Position numbers and translations under genes: made by a program. Source: Palsa-1033 sp963735455 (GTDB lineage Bacteria > Chloroflexota > Limnocylindria > Limnocylindrales > CSP1-4). Taken from it: a DNA stretch of 64,000 nucleotides. Location: the NCBI GenBank assembly GCA_963735455.1, contig CAVTKZ010000004.1:496001-560000 (forward strand), read 5' to 3'. Below, piece after piece: positions 40,442 to 48,220 of the stretch; the first letter of the stretch is position 1; every line of letters begins with the position of its first letter. A model generated the notes under the pieces. It was not told the origin of the DNA, searched no databases, and was given only the letters and a program-made list of their open reading frames with translations.

Positions 40442-41784
40442 GCGTCGGCCTGCAGCGACTGCGGGGGGATGCGCCGGCGGTCCGCCAGGGCGCGATCGAC
40501 AAGGGCGAGGATCCGGCGATCGTCGATGCGGCCCTGGCCGCCGACGCGCGACGGCGTGAGCTGCTGGCCGAGGGCGACCGGTTGAAGGCCGAGCGGAACG
40601 TGGCCTCCAAGGCGATCGGCGAGGCGATCCGGGCGGGGGCCGACCCGAACGGCGCGGAAACCGCGGCGCTCAAGGCCCGCTCGACTGAGACTGGCGCCCG
40701 GATCGCGGCGATCGATGCCGAGCTGGCCACAGTCGAGGCGACGGTCGAGGACCTCCTCCTGCGGATCCCCAACCCGGCCGACCTGGACATCCCGGTCGGC
40801 GGCGAAGAGGCCAACGTCACGATCCGGGAATGGGGCGAGCAGCTGCCCCGGATCCAGCCGCTGAGCGGCGAGGTCGGGGCGGACGCGCTGCCCGGGGGGC
40901 CGGCCTGGGAGCGCAAGGCGCACTGGGAGATTGCCGCCGGGCTGGGAATCTTCGAGCTCGAACGGGGGGCCAAGATCGCCGGCTCGGGCTTCCCCGTGTA
41001 CCGCGGCCTGGGCGCGGCGCTCCAGCGCGCCCTGATCAGCTGGTTCCTCGACGTCCATACCCGCGAGAACGGCTTCACCGAGATCTGGCCACCGGCCGTG
41101 GTCAACGCCGTGTCGGCCCGGGGCACCGGCCAGATCCCGGACAAGGAAGACCAGATGTACGTCGTGACCCGCGACGACCTGTACCTGGTCCCGACGGCCG
41201 AGGTCCCGGTCACCAACCTCCATCGCGACGAGATCTTCGAAGGCGCGCAGCTGCCGGTCCGCTACGCGGCCTACTCGCCCTGCTTCCGGCGCGAGGCAGG
41301 GGCGGCCGGCAAGGACACCCGGGGGATCCTGCGCGTCCACCAGTTCGACAAGGTCGAGATGGTCCTCTTCGAGCGACCGGAGGCATCGGCCGCGGCCCTC
41401 GAGTGGATGACCGGTCGGGCCGAGGACCTCCTTCAGCGCCTCGGGCTGGCCTACCGGGTCCTGCTGATGGCCACCCGCGAGATGGGCTTCACCCAGGGCC
41501 GCAAGTACGACATCGAGGTCTGGGCGCCGGGCGTGGAGCGCTGGCTCGAGGTCAGCTCGTGCTCGAACTTCCGGGACTTCCAGGCCCGCCGGATGGCCGT
41601 CCGCTATCGGCCCGGGCCGGGGGCCCGGCCCGAGCTGGTCCACACCCTCAACGGCTCGGGCCTGGCCCTGCCCCGGGTGGTTGCGGCGATCCTCGAAACC
41701 GGCCAGAACCAGGACGGGTCGGTGACCGTGCCCGAGGTCCTCCGGCCATACCTGGGCGCTGCTACGATCGAGCTGCCCGGCTAG
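40438..41784 (+). CDS. serS: Seryl-tRNA synthetase
   Basis: 448 aa, class II. An N-terminal coiled coil (about 20-100) precedes 'TEVPVTNLHRDEIF'-type motif 2 ('PTAEVPVTNLHRDEI', 'YSPCFRREAGAAGKDTRGILRVHQFDKVE') and motif 3 'TLNGSGLALPRVVAAILE'. The N-terminus is a little shorter than typical (no 'MLDLKFIR'). Co-located with two tRNA-Ser genes in the wider window. Confidence 0.95.
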   Translation: MSVGLQRLRGDAPAVRQGAIDKGEDPAIVDAALAADARRRELLAEGDRLKAERNVASKAIGEAIRAGADPNGAETAALKARSTETGARIAAIDAELATVEATVEDLLLRIPNPADLDIPVGGEEANVTIREWGEQLPRIQPLSGEVGADALPGGPAWERKAHWEIAAGLGIFELERGAKIAGSGFPVYRGLGAALQRALISWFLDVHTRENGFTEIWPPAVVNAVSARGTGQIPDKEDQMYVVTRDDLYLVPTAEVPVTNLHRDEIFEGAQLPVRYAAYSPCFRREAGAAGKDTRGILRVHQFDKVEMVLFERPEASAAALEWMTGRAEDLLQRLGLAYRVLLMATREMGFTQGRKYDIEVWAPGVERWLEVSSCSNFRDFQARRMAVRYRPGPGARPELVHTLNGSGLALPRVVAAILETGQNQDGSVTVPEVLRPYLGAATIELPG

Positions 41785-41830
41785 GTCCACCCTCCGGGAG
41801 CCTACGGCCTCCGCCAGGGAGAGGGAGACG

Positions 41831-42304
41831 ATGACCAGCGCAGGTTGGCAAGCACCGGAGCCTGAGCCGGGTCCCGCCCCCGGCTACGCCTTCGGGGGCT
41901 TTGGCCCCCGTCTCGTGGCCTACATCATCGATATCGTGATCTTCGGCGTGATCGCCACGATCCTGCTGATCGTGGGCACCCTGCTGGCCGTCACCAGTGC
42001 GGTTGCCGGCGCCGCCGGGCTGCTGATCCTGGTTGTCCTGCTGGCGGTCGCCAGCCTGGCCTACTTTCCGTACTTCTGGGCAACCAGCGGCTCGACGCCA
42101 GGGATGCGGGTAATGGGCTTGCGGGTCGTCCGCGACAGCGATGGCGGGCCGATCTCCAGCGGCCAGGCGATCCTCCGGATGGTCGGCTACTGGGTGTCCG
42201 GGGCTGTCTTCTACCTCGGCTACATCTGGATCTTCATCGACAAGCGCCATCGCGGCTGGCACGACCTGATCGCCGGGACGGTGGTCGTCCAGCGCATTCC
42301 CTAG
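41831..42304 (+). CDS. RDD family membrane protein
   Basis: 157 aa. It opens with a Pro/Gly-rich cytoplasmic head, then 'GGFGPRLVAYIIDIVIFGVIATILLI' (R...D of the RDD motif), a second helix pair, and 'GSTPGMRVMGLRVVRDSDGG' followed by 'IDKRHRGWHDLIAGTVVV', which ends the family. Function generally unknown; some members are ion transporters. GAGAGGGAG precedes the ATG. Confidence 0.85.
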   Translation: MTSAGWQAPEPEPGPAPGYAFGGFGPRLVAYIIDIVIFGVIATILLIVGTLLAVTSAVAGAAGLLILVVLLAVASLAYFPYFWATSGSTPGMRVMGLRVVRDSDGGPISSGQAILRMVGYWVSGAVFYLGYIWIFIDKRHRGWHDLIAGTVVVQRIP

Positions 42305-42330
42305 GGTCCGGCCCGCGCCCCGGATCAGGC

Positions 42331-42336
42331 TATCCT
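42331..42336 (+). promoter_or_regulatory. -10 box TATCCT of tRNA-Ser(TGA)
   Basis: TATCCT 8 nt before the tRNA 5' end, so the primary transcript would have almost no 5' extension. Confidence 0.5.
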
Positions 42337-42344
42337 CGGCAGTC

Positions 42345-42434
42345 GGAGAGGTGGCAGAGCGGTCGAATGCGGCGGTCTTGAAAACCGCAGAGGGTGCAAG
42401 CCCTCCCTGGGTTCGAATCCCAGCCTCTCCGCCA
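42345..42434 (+). tRNA. tRNA-Ser(TGA)
   Basis: Acceptor GGAGAGG pairs with CCTCTCC. Anticodon stem GCGGT/ACCGC with loop CTTGAAA and anticodon TGA at 42379-42381. Long variable arm and T-loop TTCGAAT. Genome-encoded CCA. Confidence 0.97.
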
Positions 42435-42473
42435 GCTCCCCTCGTCCGGCTGGCTGCCCGGACCGCGAATCGA

Positions 42474-42499
42474 AACGGGCGCCGCTACCGGCGCCCGTT
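42474..42499. terminator. 10-bp hairpin between tRNA-Ser and flp
   Basis: AACGGGCGCC 42474-42483 and GGCGCCCGTT 42490-42499 pair perfectly around a 6-nt loop, between the tRNA and the convergent pilin gene. Likely bidirectional. Confidence 0.65.
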
Positions 42500-42522
42500 C
42501 GGGATCGAATGGCCGTGGAGCG

Positions 42523-42735
42523 TCAGACGCTATGTCCGACGTTGCTCAGGATCTTCGAGACCTGTCCGCCCAGGAAGATGAGGGCAATGATTGCAACAAT
42601 CGCGATCAAAGCGAGGATGAGTGCGTATTCAGCAAGGCCCTGGCCGGCTGTCACGGTGATGAGCTTCTTGAAACGCATGACGATGGTCACGGTCTCGGAT
42701 GAAATGTTCGAGAACCAGGCACTGACTCGGGTCAA
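42523..42735 (-). CDS. flp: Flp-type type IVb pilin
   Basis: 70 aa from TTG 42735, chosen because AAAGGAGGTGA, nearly the full anti-SD complement, lies 8 nt upstream. The prepilin motif is 'GQGLAEYALILALIAIVAIIALIFLGGQV': a Gly cleavage site, the E-Y pair and the hydrophobic helix. Flp pilins build tight-adherence pili. No tad assembly genes are in the window. The surrounding ~350 bp is visibly less GC-rich than the neighbourhood. Confidence 0.85.
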   Translation of the reverse strand: MTRVSAWFSNISSETVTIVMRFKKLITVTAGQGLAEYALILALIAIVAIIALIFLGGQVSKILSNVGHSV

Positions 42736-42787
42736 TTCGTTCACCTCCTTTCCTTGAGATTCGACTACGAAGTGGATGACCACGGCA

Positions 42788-42833
42788 AGGCTAGCCGCCG
42801 AACGTTTATGGGGTCAACAGTACCCATGGGGTA
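42788..42833 (-). promoter_or_regulatory. flp promoter with upstream palindrome
   Basis: On the - strand TTGACC (42812-42817), 18-nt spacer, TAGCCT (42788-42793). Just upstream of the -35, TACCCATGGGGTA (42821-42833) is a 5-bp inverted repeat that could be an operator. Confidence 0.55.
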
Positions 42834-42875
42834 TCAAGTCCCATCCCCGCCTTCAGAATTCGATCAGGTTGACGT

Positions 42876-43094
42876 GTGATCCAGCCCGGCCTGTGTGGTG
42901 CCTGCCGGCACGCCCGCCAAACGGGTAACGCCCGGCCGTCTGTCTTCTGGCTGTGCGAGCGCTCGGTCAGCGATCAGGCTTTCGCCCGCTATCCGCGCCT
43001 GCCGGTGCTTGACTGCGCCGGGTTCGAGCGCGCGCCGGAACCGCCGGCGGACCACCAACCGGGCTCCCGGCCAGCCGCTGACAAGGTCACCTGA
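42876..43094 (+). CDS. Small Cys-containing conserved-type protein
   Basis: 72 aa from GTG. It has C-x2-C near the N-terminus ('CGACRHARQTGNARPSVFWLC'), a later Cys in 'ERSVSDQAF', then 'YPRLPVLDCAGFE', which resembles small zinc-ribbon-like proteins found widely in high-GC bacteria. Four Cys could hold one metal. The SD is weak. It leads toward the next Zn-ribbon gene on the same strand. Function unknown. Confidence 0.6.
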   Translation: MIQPGLCGACRHARQTGNARPSVFWLCERSVSDQAFARYPRLPVLDCAGFERAPEPPADHQPGSRPAADKVT

Positions 43095-43102
43095 GCGGTG
43101 CG

Positions 43103-43136
43103 CCGGTGCACCGGTCGGTTGGCCGACTGGTACGAT
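43103..43136 (+). promoter_or_regulatory. Palindrome-flanked promoter of the Zn-ribbon gene
   Basis: CCGGTGCACCGG (43103-43114) is a perfect 12-bp palindrome. An overlapping inverted repeat CCGGTCGG/CCGACTGG spans 43111-43130, immediately before a TACGAT -10 at 43131-43136. The -35 position falls in the palindrome, so repressor control is plausible. Confidence 0.4.
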
Positions 43137-43246
43137 ATTTGGGCAACGCTGGGGTACGCTCAACCCCGGACCCGGGCGGCCCGTCGCTGGCCGGTCCCAG
43201 ACTCGAGCCGCCGAGCGGTGCATCGAGCGCGTTTGAGAGAAGCGAC

Positions 43247-44521
43247 ATGCCAAGCATGCGGGGATTCCTGCGCTCCAAGCCGAAGATTGATGAGGCCGAG
43301 GCAGCGCTGGCCGAGTCGCGCATCGTCGCCCGGATGGCCGGCCTCTTCGGTGACGAGACCGTCGACGAGGCCGCCCAGCAGGACCTGCCCGATGGCGGCC
43401 CCGATTCCGGCATCCCGGACGCGCTGACCCCCGATCTGCAGGCGCCACCGGTCACCGACCGCGAGGCCGAGATGGCGTCCCGGCCCCGACCGGCGATCAT
43501 CGTGATCGGCGGCGTGGCGGACATGGATCCGGCCGGCAAATCCGCCCACGGACCGGCCGTCGAGGGCATCGGGGTGATGGCCCGCCCCGACGAGGACCTC
43601 GGCGATGACCCCTGGCAGTTGCCGCTCCGCTCCGCGCCGCCACCGATCCGGCGCCCCGCCCAGCGGCGCTCCGCCCGGCCACCGTCCGCCGCGCAACCGC
43701 CGGCCCGGCGACCTGCCCTCCTGCGGCCGGCTGAGCCCGCCCCCCGGCAGGTCGTCGTCTCGGCAGCCTATTGCCCCTACTGCGGGACCCTCCTCGAGCC
43801 GCCGCCGACGGCCAGCCGGCGCTGCTTCGAGTGTCGCCAGCAGATCATCGTCAAGCGGATCGACGGCCGGACGTTATATCTCGCTGCCGCAGCCCTGCCG
43901 GTGTTCGCGGCCGAGCGGCGCCGGGCCGCCGAGTCGGCACGGCTCCTGCGGACCCGCGCCCGCTGGCTGGAGCTAGCCGGCGCGGCCGGGGCCCCGGCCC
44001 CGGGGATCGCCGCAGTCCAGGTGGCCCGGCCGACGTACGCCAGCGTGGCCGCCGCGCGGGAGCTCTACCTGCTGGCCGCCGATCGGATGTTCCGGATCGC
44101 CAAGCGCGACAGGGACTGGGCGGCGGCCGGCCGCCAGCGCCGAGACCAGGCCGCGACGATCCACCGGCTCGAGGGCTCGCCCTGGCCGCCGTCGCCGGAC
44201 GTCGTCACCCTCTTCCGCGAGGGCGTTGCCGCCGAGCTGCGTGGAATCTCCGAGATCAGCCGGGACGCCCAGCTGGCAGCCGCCTCATGCTGTGACGCCT
44301 GTCGAGCCGACGACGAGGCCGTGACCCGAATCGCGACTGAGCTGCGCCAGCCGCGCCTCCCCCACGCGAGCTGCCCGAAGGGCCTGTGTCGCTGCCGCTG
44401 GGAGCTGGCCGCGCGCGATCGGGCCAACCTGCGCCGCTACCTTCGACGCCGGCCGGCCAGCAGGACGGGCGCCGCGCCGATCGAGCGACCCACTCCGATC
44501 GGGCGCTCCGTCGCGCGCTGA
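43247..44521 (+). CDS. Uncharacterised protein with central zinc ribbon and C-terminal Cys cluster
   Basis: 424 aa from ATG 43247 (GAGAGA upstream). Residues 1-100 are acidic and helical. A Pro/Arg-rich linker follows. Around residue 175 a zinc ribbon C-P-Y-C...C-F-E-C is followed by 'KRIDGRTLYL'. The Ala/Arg-rich C-terminal half ends with 'CCDACRADDE' and 'CPKGLCRCRWELAARDRANLRRYLRRR'. No family recognised. It could bind nucleic acid, given the basic tail. A frame extension upstream to 43106 crosses the promoter and is rejected. Confidence 0.65.
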   Translation: MPSMRGFLRSKPKIDEAEAALAESRIVARMAGLFGDETVDEAAQQDLPDGGPDSGIPDALTPDLQAPPVTDREAEMASRPRPAIIVIGGVADMDPAGKSAHGPAVEGIGVMARPDEDLGDDPWQLPLRSAPPPIRRPAQRRSARPPSAAQPPARRPALLRPAEPAPRQVVVSAAYCPYCGTLLEPPPTASRRCFECRQQIIVKRIDGRTLYLAAAALPVFAAERRRAAESARLLRTRARWLELAGAAGAPAPGIAAVQVARPTYASVAAARELYLLAADRMFRIAKRDRDWAAAGRQRRDQAATIHRLEGSPWPPSPDVVTLFREGVAAELRGISEISRDAQLAAASCCDACRADDEAVTRIATELRQPRLPHASCPKGLCRCRWELAARDRANLRRYLRRRPASRTGAAPIERPTPIGRSVAR

Positions 44522-44559
44522 CGAGGCCCGCCGCGCGCTGGCCGGGTCCGCGGTCCCGG

Positions 44560-44589
44560 TTGACGTCGCCGAGCGCCGCCGACTAGACT
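44560..44589 (+). promoter_or_regulatory. trp operon promoter
   Basis: TTGACG 44560-44565, 18 nt, TAGACT 44584-44589. Transcription would start near 44596, at the base of the T-box leader. Confidence 0.7.
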
Positions 44590-44596
44590 GCCCGCC

Positions 44597-44838
44597 ACAT
44601 CACGAATACCAGGCGATGATCGGGATGAGTACCCGTCGGGAGCCGGCACAGAGACCCGGTGGTTGGTGGAAACCGGGACGGCAGCGACGGTGAATGGACC
44701 CGTGAGCCCATTGCTCTTGAGTGCGGCAGCGCTGCCGAATGCGGGTGGTACCGCGGAAGGTTCGACCTTTCGTCCCTGGACGAGAGGTCGCATTGATTCC
44801 GGGCCCAGGCCCGGTCTCGCCGGAGGAAGCCCGCAACC
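44597..44838 (+). ncRNA. Tryptophan T-box riboswitch leader
   Basis: Stem I elements: GATGAGTA (44624-44631), then AGAGACCCGGTGGTTGGTGG (44650-44669), the conserved apical T-loop region. The 3' side has the specifier loop 'GTGAATGGACC' with TGG (Trp) at 44695-44697. The invariant T-box GGGTGGTACCGCGG stands at 44743-44756, followed by AAGGTTCGACCTT and CGTCCC, forming the antiterminator. A competing 11-12 bp hairpin (GACCTTTCGTCC 44764-44775 with GGACGAGAGGTC 44778-44789) overlaps it. It has no U-tract. A further hairpin (44799-44814) ends 7 nt before the GGAGGA ribosome site, so control could be translational. Confidence 0.93.
44822..44827 (+). promoter_or_regulatory. trpE ribosome binding site
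   Basis: GGAGGA 11 nt before ATG 44839 and just after the last leader hairpin, so it could be masked in the unbound T-box state. Confidence 0.5.
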
Positions 44839-46473
44839 ATGAGCATCACGGACCCGCTCAGCCTGACCGAGGCAAAGCGCCTGGCCGGCAGCGCCGACAC
44901 CGTGCTCCTGCGGGCCACGCGGGACGCCGATCTGGAGACCCCGATCGGGGCCTTCCTGCGCCTCGACGACGGCGGCCCGGCCTATCTCCTCGAGTCGGTC
45001 GAGGGCGGCGAGCGGCTGGGCCGCTACAGCTTCCTGGGCACCGGGCCGCGCCGCCTGCTCGAGGTTCGGGGCAGCCGGGCGACGATCCAGGACCGGCCCC
45101 TGAGCGTCGACCGGTTCGACGCCGGCCTGCCGATCCAGACCCTTGACTCCGTCGATCCGCTGAGCACGCTCCGCCAGTTCCTGCCCCGCCGCCGGGTACT
45201 GCCGATCGAGGGCATGCCCCGCTTCACCGGCGGAGCGGTCGGAGCGCTGGCCTACGATGCCGTCAGCGCCTTCGAGCCGAGCGTGCCCCAGCCCGTCGCG
45301 GATCCCGTCGGGGTGCCTTCGGCGGCGTTCATCGAGTCCGACCTGGTCATCGTCTTCGACCACCTGACCCACACGATCAGCGCGATCGCCTCGCTCCACA
45401 CCGAGGTGCCCGACCTGGACGGCCGCTACCGGATCGCCGAGCGGGCGATCTTCGCGGCCCTCGACCGGACGTCGCGCCCGTCGGAGGCGGAGATCGCGGC
45501 GCCGCCGCCGGCCGCCGGCCGGACGGCCGGTGGGGGAGAGCCAGGGACCGTCGCCGCCCCGTTCGAGGCGACGGCCACCAGCCTCGGCCGGGACCAGTAC
45601 ATCCACGCCGTGGAGCTGGCCAAGGAGGCGATCGCGGCCGGCGAGGCGATCCAGGTCGTCCTCGCCCGGCGCCAGTCGTTCGAGCTGCCCACCACCGCCG
45701 AAGGCAAGCCGGTCGACGGGATCGGGCTCTACCGCGCCCTGCGCCGGGTCAACCCCAGCCCGTACCTGTTCTTCGTGCGCACGCCGTCGTTCGAGGTCGT
45801 GGGCGCCAGCCCCGAGCTCCTGCTGCAGGTCGAGGGCGACCGGCTCACGACCCATCCGATCGCCGGCACCCGGCCGCGGGGGGGCACTCCGGCCGAGGAC
45901 GACCTGCTGAGCGAGGAGCTCCAGCGCGACCCCAAGGAGAAGGCCGAGCACGTGATGCTCGTCGACCTCGGCCGCAACGACCTCGGCCGGGTTGCCCGAG
46001 CCGGCACCGTCCGGGTGACCAAGTACATGGAGGTCGAGCGCTACAGCCACGTCCTGCACCTGGTCAGCCACGTCGAAGGCCGGCTCAAGCCGGAGCTCGA
46101 CGCTCTCGACGCGCTCCGCTCGGTCTTCCCGGCGGGGACCCTGTCGGGTGCGCCCAAGGTCCGGGCGATGCAGCTGATCGCGGCCGCCGAGAACGAGCGC
46201 CGGGGGCTGTACGGCGGGGCGGCCGGCTACCTGGGCTACGACGGCAACCTCGATACGGCGATCACGATCCGGAGCGCGGTCCTGCGCGACGGGGTGGCCC
46301 ACGTCCACACCGGGGCGGGCATCGTCGCCGGCTCGGTCCCCGAACGCGAGTTCGAGGAGACCGAGCACAAGGCGGCCGCCCTGCGCCGGGCGATCGACCT
46401 GGCGACCGGCCGGAGCCCCTCGCCGGCCCAGCCGGCCCAGCCCGTGCCGGCCGGCGGCGGAGAGCGGCCGTGA
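44839..46473 (+). CDS. trpE: Anthranilate synthase component I
   Basis: 544 aa. The N-terminal 'AYLLESVEGGERLGRYSFLG' is the LLES feedback-inhibition motif that binds Trp. The chorismate-binding domain has 'EAIQVVLARRQSFEL', 'FEVVGASPELLLQV', 'PIAGTRPRGGTPAEDD', 'EHVMLVDLGRNDLGRVARAG', 'LRSVFPAGTLSGAPKVRAMQLI' and 'GAAGYLGYDGNLDTAITIR'. A ~40-aa Pro/Ala/Gly linker around residues 225-250 joins the halves. First gene after the T-box. Confidence 0.96.
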   Translation: MSITDPLSLTEAKRLAGSADTVLLRATRDADLETPIGAFLRLDDGGPAYLLESVEGGERLGRYSFLGTGPRRLLEVRGSRATIQDRPLSVDRFDAGLPIQTLDSVDPLSTLRQFLPRRRVLPIEGMPRFTGGAVGALAYDAVSAFEPSVPQPVADPVGVPSAAFIESDLVIVFDHLTHTISAIASLHTEVPDLDGRYRIAERAIFAALDRTSRPSEAEIAAPPPAAGRTAGGGEPGTVAAPFEATATSLGRDQYIHAVELAKEAIAAGEAIQVVLARRQSFELPTTAEGKPVDGIGLYRALRRVNPSPYLFFVRTPSFEVVGASPELLLQVEGDRLTTHPIAGTRPRGGTPAEDDLLSEELQRDPKEKAEHVMLVDLGRNDLGRVARAGTVRVTKYMEVERYSHVLHLVSHVEGRLKPELDALDALRSVFPAGTLSGAPKVRAMQLIAAAENERRGLYGGAAGYLGYDGNLDTAITIRSAVLRDGVAHVHTGAGIVAGSVPEREFEETEHKAAALRRAIDLATGRSPSPAQPAQPVPAGGGERP

Positions 46474-47144
46474 TCCTGGTCATCGACAACTACGACTCGT
46501 TCACGTTCAACCTGGTCCAGGCCCTCCAGGCGGCGGGCGCCGAGGTCCGGGTCGTGCGCAACGACGCGATCGACCGGGCCGGGATCGAGGCGCTGGCCGC
46601 CGATCCAGCCGGCGACCTGCGCGGGATCGTGATCTCGCCCGGTCCCGGCGACCCGTCGGCGGCGGGCGTCTCGGTCGACGCGATCCAGGTCGCCGCCGAG
46701 CACGCGATCCCGCTCCTGGGGGTCTGCCTCGGGATGCAGTCGATGGCCGTCGCCTACGGCGGCACGATCGTCCGGGCGCCGACCCTGGTCCACGGCGAGG
46801 CCTCGGAGGTCAGCCACGATGGCGCCGGCCTGCTGGCCGGTCTGCCGCCGGCGTTCATGGCCGCCCGCTACCACTCCCTGGCCGTCGATCCCGCGAACAT
46901 CCCGGCCGAGCTGCTGGTCACCGCGATGTGCGAGGAGGACGGCGTCGTGATGGGCCTCCGCCACGCCACCCTGCCCCTCGAAGGCGTCCAGTTCCACCCC
47001 GAGTCGGTCCTGACCCCCGAGGGGCCCCACCTGCTGGCGAACTTCCTGCGCCTGGCCGGCGAGGGCGAGGCAGGCCGCCTCGACGCGGTCGGCGGCAGCT
47101 TCGCCACCGGGGGCATGGCCGAGCCGACCGGAGCCGCCCGGTGA
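46470..47144 (+). CDS. trpG: Anthranilate synthase glutamine amidotransferase subunit
   Basis: 224 aa, class I amidotransferase. 'IDNYDSFTFNLVQ', 'ISPGPGDPSAAG', nucleophile Cys in 'GVCLGMQSMA', 'YHSLAVDP' and 'GVQFHPESVLTPEG' with the catalytic His and Glu. The GTG start overlaps the trpE stop (GTGA). Confidence 0.95.
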   Translation: MILVIDNYDSFTFNLVQALQAAGAEVRVVRNDAIDRAGIEALAADPAGDLRGIVISPGPGDPSAAGVSVDAIQVAAEHAIPLLGVCLGMQSMAVAYGGTIVRAPTLVHGEASEVSHDGAGLLAGLPPAFMAARYHSLAVDPANIPAELLVTAMCEEDGVVMGLRHATLPLEGVQFHPESVLTPEGPHLLANFLRLAGEGEAGRLDAVGGSFATGGMAEPTGAAR

Positions 47145-48220
47145 GCGAGCTCGTCCGGGCGGCCCTCGCGGCGGTCGTCGACGGCCACTCCCTGACGATG
47201 GACGACGCCCGGGCGGCCATGGGCGCGGTGATGGACGGCGAAGCCACCCCGGCCCAGCTGGCCGCCCTCCTGGTCGCCCTCCGGATGCGGGGCGAGACGA
47301 CGGCCGAGCTGGCAGGCTTCGCCACGGCGATGCGTGAACGGGTCCTGCGGGTCTCCGCTCCGCGCGGCGCGATCGACCTCGTCGGGACGGGCGGTGACCG
47401 GAGCGGCACGTTCAACATCTCGACCACCTCGGCCCTGGTCGTGGCCGCCGCCGGGGTGCCCGTGGCCAAGCACGGCAACCGGGCGATCACCTCGCGCTCC
47501 GGATCGGCCGACGTCCTCGACGCCCTGGGCATCCGGATCGACCATGACGACTTCTCGGCGGCCGAGGCGCTGCGCACCGACGGCTTCGCCTTCCTGTTCG
47601 CGCTGGCCTTCCATCCGGCGATGCGCCACGCCGGCCCGACGCGCAAGGAGATCGGCGTCCGGACGGCGTTCAACCTGCTCGGCCCATTGACCAATCCGGC
47701 CGGGGTGGCCCGCCTCGTCGTCGGGGTCGGGGATGCGGCGATGGCGCCCAAGGTGGCCGAGGTCCTCCGCTTGCTCGGCCAGGAGCGGGCGATCGTCGTC
47801 CACGGCGCCGGGGTGGATGAGCTGCCGCTCGACGGTTCGGGCGTGATCCACGATGTCAGCCCGGCGGGGATCAGGGTCTCGGCGATCGACGTCCGGACGC
47901 TCCAGGGGCTGGGCCTGACCAGCGTCCCGACGAGCACCCTGGCCGGCGGCACGCCCGAGGAGAACGCGGGGCTCGTCCAGAGCGTGCTGGGCGGGACGCC
48001 CGGACCGCGGCGGGAGGTCGTGCTGCTCAATGCGGCGGCCGGCTTCGTCGCGGCGGGCCGGGTGGCCGACCTGGCCCAGGGTGTCCGCCTGGCGTCGATG
48101 ACCCTCGACTCGGGTGCCCCGATCGCTCTCGTCGGCCGGCTGCGGGCGGCGCGCCTGGCGGCCGACGCCGCCCGGCAGGCCCTGGCCCGGCTCGAGTCGG
48201 ACGTGGGCGGGCCGGCATGA
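47141..48220 (+). CDS. trpD: Anthranilate phosphoribosyltransferase
   Basis: 359 aa. 'DLVGTGGDRSGTFNISTTSALVVAAAG' and 'VAKHGNRAITSRSGSADVLDALG' form the PRPP and anthranilate sites, and 'RTAFNLLGPLTNPAG' follows. GTG 47141 overlaps the trpG stop. An upstream frame extension to 46928 is antisense-like shadow within trpG. Confidence 0.95.
   Translation: MSELVRAALAAVVDGHSLTMDDARAAMGAVMDGEATPAQLAALLVALRMRGETTAELAGFATAMRERVLRVSAPRGAIDLVGTGGDRSGTFNISTTSALVVAAAGVPVAKHGNRAITSRSGSADVLDALGIRIDHDDFSAAEALRTDGFAFLFALAFHPAMRHAGPTRKEIGVRTAFNLLGPLTNPAGVARLVVGVGDAAMAPKVAEVLRLLGQERAIVVHGAGVDELPLDGSGVIHDVSPAGIRVSAIDVRTLQGLGLTSVPTSTLAGGTPEENAGLVQSVLGGTPGPRREVVLLNAAAGFVAAGRVADLAQGVRLASMTLDSGAPIALVGRLRAARLAADAARQALARLESDVGGPA

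Noticed and set aside
42474..42499. CRISPR, integrase or attachment site beside the tRNAs
   Set aside because: No repeat-spacer pattern, no recombinase gene and no duplicated tRNA 3' end were seen anywhere in the window.
43106..43246. Upstream extension of the 424-aa Zn-ribbon protein
   Set aside because: The region contains a palindrome and a -10 box and has no SD; ATG 43247 is preceded by a purine-rich site.
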